Positions 35,538-46,165 of a DNA stretch of 64,000 bases are shown in pieces (the first letter of the stretch is position 1; each line of letters starts with the position of its first letter). The translations under genes and the position numbers were made by a program. This stretch comes from Pelobates cultripes. Taxonomy: Eukaryota; Chordata; Amphibia; Anura; Pelobatidae. The stretch lies in the NCBI GenBank assembly GCA_933207985.1, contig OW240914.1, forward strand, positions 137,128,820-137,192,819, read 5' to 3'. The notes beneath the pieces are model-generated. The model ran no database searches and was not told the DNA's origin. It saw nothing but the letters and a program-made list of their open reading frames with translations.

Positions 35538-36040
35538 GGGCCACTATAGTGCCAGGAAAACATACTCGTTTTCCTGGCACTATAGTGCCCTGAGGGTGCC
35601 CCCACCCTCAGGGACCCCCTACCGCCCAGCTCTGGAAAGGGGAAAAGGGGTAAAACTTACCTTTTTCCAGCGCTGGGCGGAGAGCTCTCCTCCTCCGATC
35701 CTCCTCCTCTTCTCCTCCCCGTCGGCTGTATGCGCACGCGCGGCAAGAGCTGCGTGCGCATTCAGCCGGTCACATAGGAAAGCATTCATAATGCTTTCCT
35801 ATGGACGCTGGCGTGCTCTCACTGTGAAAATCACAGTGAGAAGCACGCAAGCGCCTCTAGCGGCTGTCAATGAGACAGCCGCCAGAGGAAATAGGGGAAG
35901 GCTTAACCCATTCATAAACATAGCAGTTTCTCTGAAACTGCTATGTTTATGAAAAATGGGTTAACTCTAGCTGGACCTGGCACCCAGACCACTTCATTAA
36001 GCTGAAGTGGTCTGGGTGCCTAGAGTGGTCCTTTAAGTGT
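35538..36040. mobile_element. GGCCACTATAGTGCCAGG foldback MITE
   Basis: The left palindrome GGCCACTATAGTGCCAGGAA is followed by its complement. Then come CATAGGAAAGCATT..AATGCTTTCC, CTCACTGTGAAAATCACAGT, CTAGCGGCTGTCAATGAGAC, CATAGCAGTTTCTCTGAAAC and the terminal CACCCAGACCACTTCATTAA..GAAGTGGTCTGGGTGCC. It is a multi-hairpin, non-coding element. Confidence 0.82.
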
Positions 36041-36202
36041 GTGTGCATCTGCATGCACTGGCGTACATACCGCGGTCGCAGCCCTGTAACCCCTGCGACC
36101 AGGTGCCCACCGCCATGTGTTGCGGCCCTCGCGCGCGGGGGGGGCACGGATCAATTTTCGCACCGGGGCCCCATGGGTCATGTGTACGCCACTGGGTGGA
36201 TT

Positions 36203-36834
36203 GGTAGCAGTTTGAAGGCATTTGTAATGTCCGTCTTACTTAACCAAGCTCCAACCCCAGTTTGTGTGATGGCTGTAATGGCGTGATCAATGGTGGCGTA
36301 TTGAAGGGAAAATTCTTCAGAGGGAATGAGGGAGTTGAGACTTGGGGAGGTGGAGGTATGAGGGGCTGAAAGATCAATAATGAGTCTTTGTTTGAGGGAA
36401 GTTTTTCCTGTGACCGTCCCGATGGGGTTTGCACGCCATGATGTAAATGGTGGGGTTGCGAACGGTCCAAACAAAAACCCTTCTGCCAGTTCTTGTGCTA
36501 TTAGTGTATCTACTGCTGTTGGGTTCTGGTTTGCAGACTGTAAATTTGGGCATTCTAATTGGCCAGTGGGCATATGTATGATGCCTGTGTGGAACCCATC
36601 CTTGAATCCTGTGATAAGGAACTCTACCAGATGTCTGGAGGGGTGATTGGCTAGTAGTGCTGCTAGAACATCAATGTTAACAGACGTAAGGTATGGTTTA
36701 GGGTACATTTTATTTGGACACATGGATTTGGCATGTGCCCTGAAACATTGTGAACAAATATGCAACAATCTACATGCACTAAAACTACATGTGCCACAGT
36801 TAAAATTATTGCAAATCTGTGATTTGCCGAACAA
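36203..36834 (-). pseudogene. Ngaro zinc-finger region and RT, 5' part
   Basis: The open frame begins with a Cys/His-rich segment (ICNNFNCGTCSFSACRLLHI, then CSQCFRAHAKSMCP), followed by the RT fingers: GFHTGIIHMP, WRANPIGTV, KQRLIIDLSAPH and SKTDITNAFKLLPIHP, where the frame runs into the hAT insertion. Its first ~170 bp overlap the end of the gag frame in another phase. Comparison with the copy at 49,660 shows a 2-bp length difference just before the zinc finger, so a frameshift (programmed or mutational) lies here. Confidence 0.88.
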
Positions 36835-37844
36835 ATGATGGGACGGCCCAGTTTGTCTCTGGCGTTCTTCCCTGTTCTACCAGCGTAGCTAGTGCTGGGT
36901 GCCTGACTGTGTTCGTCTACCGTGCTAGAACAAAATTTTGTGGTGTGTGTAGTAGAAGAGCAGGATACACAAGCCGGTGTTTTAAGCCCTGCGAAGTGTC
37001 TGCAGAAAATTTCTGTGTCCAATCTGCTCCAGTTGATACGCGTACCATACTGGGAGAGAGCGCCAGACACTTTGGTGGAAAATGACCTATGGTAGTCGTA
37101 AAACACCGACCCACCATATTTGTTACCCAGGTCCACCAGCTTGTGCATGTAACGATCAAATTCCTCTCTTCTATTAGGGTACACTTCACACATAACATCT
37201 CTGAATATACCAAAGGCTAAGACAAATTCCGGGATGGTCAGTTTATGGTTCAACCTAGAGTCTTTAGATCTGACCACCACAGATACCTCATCATACATAT
37301 AAGTCTTGTTTTCTACCACATCCTGGGAGGCAATTAGTAAGGATGCTAGGTTGACATCTTTGCCCTCCAGGATGTCTTTCTTGATGTGGGCTGGGATAGT
37401 GTGTGCCGGATCAACGTCCTGGAAATCTGACGAATTAACGTTACCCGTAGCCCGTGGTTCGATTGGTGCCGGTTGTACGGTGTCGGGAAGGCCTGCCTTG
37501 GTGAGGGCTGTGGTCACCGCCTCGAGGTTAGCCAATCTGTCATTGACCTTGCCCATGGAGCTCATGAGTGAGGCCAGCATAGCCTGGATGTCCCCTGAAT
37601 TGGTAGTGCTGGGGCCTTCCCCTGCTTCCGTATTGTTTGTAGTCGTGTTTAGGAGTTTGAATAACTCCGCTTTCCTTGCAGTAGCAGGGGGGGGAACTTG
37701 ACGTCTCCTTAACTCTGTTGTAATGCGCGGTATTGTCCAGGATCTGATTGACGCTGGACTGGCCATATCTCCCCTGTGAGAAGGTGTCTCGTCCCTAGCT
37801 GGGGTGCTAGGAAACGATAGCTCTTCACCACTTGCATGAGACAT
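36663..37844 (-). CDS. Ngaro Gag-like protein
   Basis: A 393-codon frame starting MSHASGEELSF. Residues about 35-70 (SWTIPRITTELRRRQVPPPA, ARKAELFKLLN) form a SAP-like helix-extended-helix that probably binds nucleic acid. The middle (TIPEFVLAFGIFRDVMCEVY and HKLVDLGNKYGG) resembles a capsid-like domain of such elements. After about residue 335 the frame departs from the zinc-finger frame and its last ~60 codons look non-native, which suggests a frameshift near 36,840. The leader from 37,845 to 39,876 is non-coding by my reading. Confidence 0.78.
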   Translation of the reverse strand: MSHASGEELSFPSTPARDETPSHRGDMASPASIRSWTIPRITTELRRRQVPPPATARKAELFKLLNTTTNNTEAGEGPSTTNSGDIQAMLASLMSSMGKVNDRLANLEAVTTALTKAGLPDTVQPAPIEPRATGNVNSSDFQDVDPAHTIPAHIKKDILEGKDVNLASLLIASQDVVENKTYMYDEVSVVVRSKDSRLNHKLTIPEFVLAFGIFRDVMCEVYPNRREEFDRYMHKLVDLGNKYGGSVFYDYHRSFSTKVSGALSQYGTRINWSRLDTEIFCRHFAGLKTPACVSCSSTTHTTKFCSSTVDEHSQAPSTSYAGRTGKNARDKLGRPIICSANHRFAIILTVAHVVLVHVDCCIFVHNVSGHMPNPCVQIKCTLNHTLRLLTLMF

Positions 37845-39876
37845 GTTTAACTAAAAATAAAGGTACAATTATTATTTGAACCAGGTGTTTTAGTACTAGC
37901 TATGCCGTAAGGCGAAACGATTATGCTTAGGTTTGTGACTGGTGAGGCCAAGTGGCTTGAGAGGCTCTATCTATGCGTTGGCGCGATGGAATTTTGTGTG
38001 GCCACCGATCGTAGTAGCAGGATGATGGCCTCTCGGTGAGATTACTAAGAAAAAGGGTCTGGGAGTGACTGGTGAGGCCCTCTCTATGAAACTTGCGAGG
38101 CGACTAGCTCACGAGTGGCTCGAGGGATGTATGCCTCCGTGTATGAGGCGGGTTTGTTGGCCTCGCGGGACCGCTAATCCGAAGCATAATGCACAGAGGG
38201 GGATATAACAGCTATTGGCCCCTATGACCCTATCTGCCAGTACTTATCTATTATTAGGGGATCATATTTGGATATACTGTGAGCAGGTGTACGTACCTGG
38301 AAGTATTTTTAAAGAATTTTTTAGACACTCCGTTTAGGTGGCAGTGGATACCTGTAACTAAATAGATGGAAACCGTATGAAAATAAATACAATGCATGAA
38401 TTATTCTTCTCATGTTTATCTGTTCGCCCTGGAGAGATCAGTGGGGTTGATAATTGTAGGATATCCGAGAGTACAACTATAATTATGTTATGTGGTATTT
38501 TAACTGTAACGATTGGCTATTTATTACCTAAATATGTGTTTGTACTTTATCGTTTGGTACTTGTAGGGTCATAGTTTGTACCACCCTGTAATATGATGAT
38601 GTATGTATGCCATATGTTCATAAATGTGATTTGAACATGATCTAAGTTTATACGTATAGACAATCATAGTGCGCTAAACCCAGTAATCAAAATTGAAAAA
38701 GTTGGGCATACCATGTACCATTAACGGCGCAGTTGGCATATGCCTGTATGACCTAATAAACAATAACTAGCAATGAATAATTGTGCCATGTAGCTCGTTT
38801 TGTAGTGTGTTTAAGAAATTTGTTCTCCTGACGTATGTAATAGAGTAAGACCTTAGTGTCAGGATTAGTATGTAATGATACTTGAATTACTTATGATCTG
38901 TAGGGGTCGGAGTATATGAAACCCTTAAGCTATTATGTAGAATGACCTGTACCCTTTAAAGTAGGTAATACTCAAATGCAATATATGTTTAAACCCGACA
39001 CCAAGCCTGTTCATGCGTTTAACCGTACAAACAGGACAAATATATATGTGTACCATGTGTGACTGTACGGACGTATACTCAGTTCGGTATGCAGAGATAT
39101 GAAAATGTTTAATGTCTCTCGTTCGTGTATTTGAACCACACGAACCGGCCATAACTGTCTGATAGTAGGCTAGTAATTAATGTAAATAGTGAGGTGTAGA
39201 CTGTGATGGTAACAGGCAGGCAGTAAATAGGGGTCCCGTTGGAAGGTTAAATGTGATGCCCGTAACGTGGTTAAATGGTACTGTTATCGGCTGTACCCAT
39301 ACTGGAGAATGCAAAAACCGTAACGGTGATTGATTGCCATATGGGCAAGTGTAACCGCTTAGTGGCAAGGAACCAGTAGAGGTGAATGATTGAAACCGTT
39401 CGCGGTACGAATTTTGGATGTGTGTTACAAGTTATATGAATACATAGACTCTATTCGTTCTGTTGTACCGCACGAACGGAGGAGTCATAAAATAACTATT
39501 TAATCGAGTTTCCTGATCTGGACTATGCGAACACATACATACGAAAGGTACATAGAAATGCATGGTAGTTTATACCCGAACCGCAAGATGCACGAATGGT
39601 TTGCATAGAGATTTAGGATGTGACAGTCGAAACCTATAGTGACCGTAAAGTGAGGACCTGACCCGTGACCGATGCCGTGGGACTGTTGCCTGGCGTAATG
39701 GGTGGTCAACTTACGGTTTGCGAGTCACTGGGATGTGATCTGCGGCGATGAAAGAAGCGAGAAGCTTGGTCGGACGGAAAAAGGCCTGCTGCTGAGTTCC
39801 TGGACGCAGTTTCAGCGTGGAAGACCTCGCGAGAAGACGGAAGTATTCCAAAATGGCGACTGGATGAACCGGAAGT
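37845..39876 (-). other. Ngaro 5' leader, non-coding
   Basis: About 2 kb between A1 and gag with no credible frame. A stretch near 37,880-38,040 (GGCTTGAGAGGCTCTATCTA, CGGTGGCCACACAAAATTCC in reverse) is conserved in the decayed copy at 49,307-49,445. That confirms it belongs to the element. Confidence 0.75.
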
Positions 39877-39989
39877 GCATTCAGACGCTGACCTTGATCG
39901 GTAAGGAGTCAGGTAAGAGGTGTAGCTTATATAGGGGAGTAAGTTAACTTAAGCCCCTCCCACAAATACAGGCCAAACGGCCTTACTAC
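39877..39989 (-). repeat. Ngaro split direct repeat A1
   Basis: This 113-bp segment matches A2 (31,454-31,566) with only a base or so different (TTATATAGG versus TTATGTAGG). It marks the 5' end of the element. Confidence 0.93.
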
Positions 39990-40129
39990 ATATTAAAATT
40001 CTACATGTATATTTAAGTAATCTTTTAACGTAATCATGTGATTTAATTAATTAAAATTTGATTGACGTGCCTGACAACCCAGGCAGAAAGTGCAGAGAAT
40101 TTAATTCGTAAGCACTATATTTAACCCTG
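39990..40129. other. AT-rich flank of Ngaro element
   Basis: About 140 bp of AT-rich DNA that appears to continue the sequence left of 31,254, which suggests the Ngaro element interrupted it. Confidence 0.45.
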
Positions 40130-40545
40130 TAAATTTACAAGACACCATAAAGCCTGTACATGGGGGGTACTGTTTTATTGGGAGACTTCACTGAACACAA
40201 ATATTAGTGTTTCAAAATGATAAATTGTATTACAACAATGATATTTTCAGTAAAAGTGAAGTTTTTTGCATTTTTCACACACAAACGGCACTTTTACTGA
40301 CGATATTATTGTTGTAATATGTTTTACTGTTTTGAAACACTTATGTTTGTGTTCAGTGAAGTCTCCCAAGTATAACAGTACCCCCCATGTGCAGGTTTTA
40401 TGGTGTTTAGGAAAGTTAGAGAGTCAAATTCCATTTTTCATAATAAAATTTGCCAGATTAGTAATGTTGCCTTTAAGACCATATGGTAGCCCAGGAATGA
40501 GAATTACCCCCATGATTGCATACCATTTGCAAAAGTTCCCCCACC
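40130..40545. mobile_element. Foldback MITE, right part with palindrome
   Basis: CACCATAAAGCCTGTACATG and GGAGACTTCACTGAACACAA on the left are mirrored on the right of a centre near 40,268, giving stems of more than 100 bp with mismatches. The far end GGAATGAGAATTACCCCCAT matches the arm of the element at 24,256. Confidence 0.82.
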
Positions 40546-40900
40546 GCTCATAGCTGGGGGTTGGGGGGGGACAATAGGGCCTTCCCCCTCCTATTTTCAC
40601 TAGGGCCTCCACCCGCCGCTCATGGGTGGGGGCCAGGGGGTGACAATAGGTCCCCCCCCCATTTTCACTAGGGCCCCACCCACCGCTCATGGGTGGGGAC
40701 AATAGATGTCCCCACCCCTATTTTTACTAGGGCCCCCACCCGCTGCTTATGGGTGGGGGCCAGGGGAGGCAGTAGGCCCCCCCATTGTATCTGAGGGCCC
40801 ACCCGCTGCTCATTGATGGTGACTGAGGGGGGGCACTAGGTCCCCCATTTAGTTTAGTGGTCTCCACTCGTGGTGCACGAGTGGGGGTCCCCATGGATTA
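40546..40900. repeat. GC-rich minisatellite, ~70-bp unit
   Basis: Four to five units around CACCCGCCGCTCATGGGTGG and ATTTTCACTAGGGCC, with runs of G and C that vary in length. Confidence 0.85.
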
Positions 40901-41283
40901 TTTTTACACCCTGTTCCAAATGATTATGCAAATTATATTTTTCTCAGTTACCTAAATAATTGATGTAAATAACAGTCAGCATAATTCTCATGTTATCAAC
41001 TATTAAGAGTACAATTCAAATTTTATTGAACAAACCTCCTAATGATAACAGTATTTTTTTTTAAACATAAAAAACTTACAATGCACTGTTCCAAATTATT
41101 ATGCACAGTAAGTTTCAAAACACTTTATAGGTTGTAAAGAACTGAAAATTGTCATTTGTTGTGTTTGCAGCATATTTACTGAAATCAAAAGCTATTTCAA
41201 TCAAACTTATAACAACATTTTAACTTTTTAAACATTTTAACGGGTCATGTTACATTTTAACATAGGACCCCTTATTTGATAGC

Positions 41284-42230
41284 AGCTTCACAAGTCTTGC
41301 ATCCATTGAACTTTCGAGTTTTTGGACAGTTTCTGCTTGAATTTGTTTGCAAGATGTCAGAATAGCCTCCTAGATCTGCTGTTTGGATGTAAACTGCCTC
41401 CCACCCTCATAGATCTTTTGCTTGAGGATGCTCCAAAGGTTCTCAATAGGATTGAGGTCATGGGAGGATGGAGGCCACACCATGACTTTCTCTCCTTTTA
41501 TCCACATAGCAGCCATTGATGCAGAGGTATTCTTTGCAGCATGAGATGGTGCATTGTCATGCATGAAGATGATTTTATGACAGAAAGCATTGTTCTTCCT
41601 TCTTTACCAGGGAAGAAAGTGGTCAGTCAGAAACTCCACATACTTTGCAGAGGTCATCTGTACACCTTCGAGGACCCTAAAGGGGCTGACCAGCTCTCTT
41701 CCCATGATTCCGGCCCAAAACATGACTCCACCACCGCCTTACTGACATTGCAGCCTTGTTGGAACAGGGTGGCCGTCCACCAACTATCCACTACTCCATC
41801 CATCTGGACCATCCAGAGTTGCACGGCACTCATCAGTGAACAGGACTGTTTGAAAATTAGTCTTCATGTATTTTGCTGCCCAATGCAGCCGTTTTGAAGG
41901 TTTATGCACAGTTGCAAGACTCTGGAGGACTCTACACCTTGATGTCCATGGGACTCCAGAGGCACCAGAAGCTTCAAACATCTGTTTGCTGCTATGTAAT
42001 GGTATTTTAGCAGCTGCTCTCTTGATCTGATGCATGGATCTGGCAGAAATCTTCCTCAATATGCCTTTATCTGCATGAACCCGTCTGTGCTCTGAATCAG
42101 CCACAAATCTCTTAATAGTGCGATGATCACGCTTAAGTTTTCGTGAAATATCTAATGTTTTCATACCTCGTCCAAGGCATTGAACTTTTTCACTCTTTTC
42201 GGCAGCAGAGAGATCATTTTTCTTCCCCAT
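41284..42230 (-). pseudogene. Tc1-like transposase B
   Basis: The frame starts ATGGGGAAGAAAAATGATC at 42,230 and encodes an N-terminal DNA-binding region with SAAEKSEKVQCLGRGM, ISRKLKRDHRTIKRFVADSE and VHADKGILRKISAR. The catalytic core follows with LFTDECRATLDG (first Asp), then a break near 41,790. The remainder, open at 41,564-41,370, has MHDNAPSHAAKNTS (second Asp) and SSHDLNPIENLW (last acidic residue). The frameshift and the LINE just upstream of the start mean no functional enzyme. Confidence 0.88.
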
Positions 42231-42237
42231 ATTGCAT

Positions 42238-44061
42238 TATTATTATTATTGCCATTTATATAGCACCAACAGATTCCGTAGCGCTTTACAATATTATGAG
42301 AGGGGATTTAACTATAAATAGGACAATTACAAATAAACTTACAGGAACAATAGGTTGAAGAGGACCCTGCTCAATCGAGCTTACATTCTATAGGAGGTGG
42401 GGTGTAAAACACATTAGGACAGGAATTTGCAATCAAATAAGGTGGGCTGCCCTTTAGGAGAGGGCAAGAGACAGGTATGTGAGGTAGGGGTTAGTCTTGG
42501 AGACCATAAGCTTTCCTAAAGAGATGGGTTTTAAGGCACTTCTTAAAAGATGCAAGACTAGGGGAGAGTCTGATGGCTGGAGGCAGGCTATTCCATAGGA
42601 AGGGAGCCGCCCGCGAGAAGTCCTGCAAGCGCAAGTTGGCTGTACGGGTGCGGACAACGGACAGGAGGAGGTCACGGGCAGAGCGGAGAGACCGAGAAGG
42701 GACATACCTATGGATCTGTGAGGAGATATAAGAGGGGCTAGAGTTGTTCAGTGCTTTATAGGTGTGAGTTAGTGCCTTGAATTGACTCCTATAGCACACA
42801 GGAAGCCAATGTAAGGACTGGCAGAGGGGTGAGGTGTGAGAGAACCGACTAGAGAGGAAAATCAGTCTAGCAGCAGCGTTCATTACAGACTGTAGGGGTG
42901 CAGTACGGCTTTTGGGAAGACCAAGCAGGAGAGGGTTACAATAATCCATGCGGGAAATTACTAGAGCATGGACAAGCTCCTTGGTAGTATCTGGTGCAAG
43001 AAAGGGGCGGATGCAGGCTATGTTTTTAAGATGGAATCTACAGGATTTGGCAACATGCTGGATGTGAGGCTCAAAGGTGAGACCAGAGTCAAGTATGACG
43101 CCAAGACAGGGCGCTTGCAAGGATGGCCTGATGTTGGTACCACAAACTTGAAGGGTGAGCGAAAGAGGAGGATCAGTATTGGGAGGAGCTCAGTTTTTGA
43201 CAGATTGAGTTTCAGAAAGTGGGAGGACATCCAGTCAGAGATGGAAGAAAGGCAAGCAATGACACGTTGCAGGACAGCAGGGGAGAGGTCCGGGGAGGAG
43301 AGATATAGCTGGGTGTCATCAGCGTACAGGTGGTAGTGGAATCCAAATGAGGTAATAAGTTTGCCAAGAGAGGCAGTAAAAAGAGAAAATAGAAGGGGAC
43401 CAAGGACGGAGCCTTGGGGGACTCCAACCGAGACAGGGCGAGGGGAGGAGGTATCATTAGAAAAAGAGACACTGAATGAGCGTTGGGAGAGATAAGAGGA
43501 AAACCATGAGAGGACAGAGTCACAGAGACCAAACGATTGCAGAGTTTGAAGAAGGAGAGCATGATCAACGGTGTCAAAGGCCGCTGAGAGGTCAAGAAGA
43601 ATTAGTATGGAGTAGTGGCCTTTGGATTTAGCTGCGATTAGGTCGTTAGTAACTTTGATAAGGGCAGTCTCTGTAGAGTGGAGAGGGTGGAAGCCAGATT
43701 GAAGGGGGTCAAGGAGAGAGTTGGAATTGAGGAAATGAGACACACGGGTAAAGACAAGTCTTTCCAGAAGCTTTGAGGAAAAAGGGAGCAGGGATATGGG
43801 ACGGTAGTTAGAGGGGGTGGACGGGTCGAGGGATGTTTTTTTTAGTATAGGTACTACAGTGGCATGTTTAAGGTCAGTAGGGACAGAAGAGAGCGAGCAG
43901 TTGAAGATGTGTGTTAGAGAAGGCACGAGATCTGATAAGGTGAGATGGGACAGGATCGAGCGGGCAAGTGGTGGGGCGAGAGGAGCAAAGAAGAGCAGCC
44001 ACCTCTTGGTCAGTGGCTGAGGAGAATGTCTGAAGGGTAGGAAAGGCATGATCTATGTGTG
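42238..44061 (-). mobile_element. L2-clade LINE, 5' truncated, TSD ATTGCAT
   Basis: The minus-strand element ends in a TAA-type tail (TTATTATTATTATTGCC on plus) after the 3' module GATTCCGTAGCGCTTTACAA. A 7-bp repeat, ATTGCAT, at 42,231-42,237 and 44,062-44,068 looks like the target duplication. It carries RT only; the endonuclease has been lost by 5' truncation. Confidence 0.9.
42491..44049 (-). pseudogene. L2 reverse transcriptase (ORF2 C-terminal part)
   Basis: Two overlapping frames together give most of an L2 RT. Frame one (44,049-43,018) has [38 protein letters not shown] and the catalytic YADDTQLY. Frame two (43,120-42,491) continues with [46 protein letters not shown] and the L2-typical end LFRKAYGL. 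The frame change near 43,100 is a frameshift. Endonuclease and N-terminal regions are missing. Confidence 0.9.
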
Positions 44062-44274
44062 ATTGCATGAAAATGGTGCTCTGCTTAATAATAATAACTC
44101 CTTTAGTAGTTTTTCCTTAAATTGGGCTCACCTGGCAATCTAATTATCACAGGTGTCTGAGATTATCAAACGAGCCCTGAGACACAATGCCATCCATGAG
44201 TTAAACTAAAAAACTAAATATTTAATCTTTGTGACACTTAAATAGAATTTGCATAATAATTGGAACAGGGTGTA

Positions 44275-44786
44275 AAGGTGCCCCACAGGCTGCTTACTGT
44301 ATTGTAGACATGCTCCTACTCGCGGTATAGCGAGAAGGGGCAGAAGAGAGAATTTAATCTCCCTTAATTACTAATACTAAGTAATCTTTAAAAGGATCGG
44401 AGTTTCATTCATTCAAATGAAATTCCAATGCAAACAAAAACTCCTGAATTGCGTCCTAACACGAATGGACAAACTGTTTTCATTCTTTTAGAAAGAAATT
44501 CGGTAGTTTCGCTGGCATTCTAACGCTGAATGAAGCAGCAGGAGTCAAAGCTGGTCAAGCGTAGGAAAAATACATAAGACAAAATAGTCCCTACTTTCTC
44601 TTATATTTTAAACAAAACTAGAGCAGATAGGGAGAAATGAAGAACAGATCCTGAGAGAGGGAAAGAAAAGGAATCGTCATGACAGCACTGCTTTAAATTA
44701 TGCATTTTGTTATTAGAGTTATAACTAAAAACAGCTTGCAAGACTGCAGATTTCTTATCTGCTGGCATTAAAAGCTATCCCCTTCT
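44275..44786. other. Non-coding stretch between Tc1-B and L1 fragment
   Basis: The first ~100 bp may continue the foldback/minisatellite repeat interrupted by Tc1-B. The rest is AT-rich with no recognised exon or repeat. Confidence 0.4.
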
Positions 44787-45798
44787 TTTATATAAATTCT
44801 TTATTTTCGGTTTTGCATAAGTATTGTTACTAACAAGTAGACAACATGTTGGTACATCGTTTACAGTAGTTCTCGTAACAATTTCGCTTCATTGTCCGTG
44901 GATTTAGTAGTGCGGGCTACTAGTTGAGTGCGGCTCTGGGTGTATCTCGTGTCCAACATGTATGTCCCTTTTCGTTGTTTTGTGTTAGGTAGGGGTAAAC
45001 TGGGGTGTGAGGTCAATGGGTCTGTCGGGTGGGAAAGGAGGGGGGTGTGTAGTTTGTTCCCCTGCTCTTTGGCCTCCTCTTCGTTGGTGGTTGCATGTAC
45101 ATATCCAGTTGGGTTTGGGAGGGGGCTCGGCTGAGCCGTGGAGGGGGGGGGTGGTTTCAGTGGTGGGTATAGGGTACCTATGATAGGCTTCGCTGTCGTT
45201 GGTGGTGTGGGAGTCGGGGGACGAGGTGGTTCCTCTGTGCGTGCTCGCCCTATCTGTGTCAGTATATTGTCAGTTGGCCGGGGTTGGTGATGGGGGCCAA
45301 GCGTTCTTGGTGTTGCGTCCTATCCTCGGTTGGGTTGGTGTCGTTCTGTGGGGCCGCTTAAGTCAGTGTCGTGTTAGGCTTATGGACTAGTCTCTAAGCT
45401 GGTTTTCGTTTCGGGAAAGTGGTGCCTCTTTGGTCCGTTCGGTCCACGAGGCTGTGTTGGTCCGAGGGTTAGGGTCAGGGGGTTGGTGTGTTTTAGGTGT
45501 CGTCGTACTCCCCCCGCTTCCGGTCACTCCTCCTCCTCCGGCGTCTAGGGGGGTTCGGGTCAGGAGGTCTCATGTCTTGTCTTGTCTCGTCTCCCCCCGG
45601 GCGTCCCCCCGCGCCCCCCGGGTCCCCCGCTGGGCGGGGGTTTGTAGTGGGGTGGGGTGTTGGGGGACTGGCGGCACTGGTAGGGGGGGGTATAGGGAGG
45701 TGCGGGTGTCTCTTGGTTAAGCTGGGGCATACTTCCCTAACGGGTCTACGGGTTGTTGGGGTGAAGGGACGTGCGATGACTGTCGCTAAGGGGTGTGG
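44787..45798 (-). other. Possible L1 3' untranslated region
   Basis: G-rich on the plus strand, with runs such as GGAGGGGGGGG and GGCGGGGG. It lies directly downstream (minus strand) of an L1-like C-terminus and ends near an AATAAAG-containing A-rich stretch at 44,790. The assignment to the L1 is by position. The plus-strand open frames reflect GC composition. Confidence 0.45.
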
Positions 45799-46065
45799 TT
45801 AGGTCGCTTCGGGTGTGGGTTGTGGCAGGTGATTCATGTCCCAGAGGTCCCAGGTTTTATGAAACGCTTTGTAGGAGTCGTGTATCTGAGCGGTTAGTTC
45901 GTCCAGATCTCTGGTTTCTTTGATCTTGTTGATGATGGTGGAGGTTGTAGGGGTGCGGTGGTCTGCCCATCTCTCCGCAATTGCCCTACGAGTTGCCAAT
46001 GTTATTCTGGCGGCTAGTTTGTTTTCGCTTCTTGTAAGGGAGTCTAGTGGTTTGTTAAGTAGCAT
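45799..46065 (-). pseudogene. L1-type LINE ORF2 C-terminus fragment
   Basis: About 88 codons to a stop at 45,799. SENKLAARITLATRRAIAER followed by W matches the conserved C-terminal helix of L1 ORF2 proteins in fish and frogs, and a short hydrophilic tail ends PQPTPEAT. The upstream part is lost in the N gap. Open sequence on the other side of the gap is not recognisably L1. Confidence 0.6.
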
Positions 46066-46165
46066 NNNNNNNNNNNNNNNNNNNNNNNNNNNNNNNNNNN
46101 NNNNNNNNNNNNNNNNNNNNNNNNNNNNNNNNNNNNNNNNNNNNNNNNNNNNNNNNNNNNNNNNN
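46066..46165. other. Assembly gap (100 N)
   Basis: Exactly 100 Ns joining an L1-like fragment to unrelated sequence. The true length is unknown. It lies in the interval where further ank1 exons are expected. Confidence 0.99.

Larger units (their letters stand above)
33782..36194. mobile_element. hAT element inserted in Ngaro RT, TSD GGTGGATT
   Basis: The left end CAGTGGCGTACATACC and right end GTGTACGCCACTG form terminal inverted repeats. A perfect 8-bp duplication, GGTGGATT, flanks the element at 33,774-33,781 and 36,195-36,202, which is the hAT signature. It carries no transposase. The interior has a GC-rich block (CGACCGGGCCCGGCCC), a 900-bp GTGTTAGTGTGAG minisatellite and three MITE-like segments. 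Open frames in the GC-rich block are compositional. Confidence 0.93.
31254..39989 (-). mobile_element. Ngaro-type tyrosine-recombinase retrotransposon, near complete
   Basis: Read on the minus strand the order is A1 repeat (39,989-39,877), about 2 kb leader, gag, reverse transcriptase-RNase H, tyrosine recombinase, B1 (31,693-31,567), A2 (31,566-31,454), a 73-bp spacer, B2 (31,380-31,254). This A1-ORFs-B1-A2-B2 split direct repeat is the diagnostic plan of Ngaro elements, which use a recombinase instead of an integrase and make no target duplication. A 2,413-bp hAT element is inserted in the RT gene, so the retroelement without it is about 6.3 kb. It lies in AT-rich foldback DNA whose flanks are themselves partly inverted repeats (GTAGAATTTAAATACA left, TTAAAATTCTACATG right). 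Confidence 0.92.
40907..44272 (-). mobile_element. Tc1-like transposon B with L2 insertion
   Basis: Inverted ends CACCCTGTTCCAAATGATTA (left) and AATTGGAACAGGGTG (right) are flanked by TA at 40,905-40,906 and 44,273-44,274. The transposase runs on the minus strand. The L2 LINE at 42,238-44,061 separates the transposase start from the element's own 5' region, so the Tc1 element alone is about 1.5 kb. Confidence 0.93.

Noticed and set aside
44928..45802. Open frames in the G-rich stretch as genes
   Set aside because: Compositional, overlapping frames with Gly/Val/Arg bias and no motifs.
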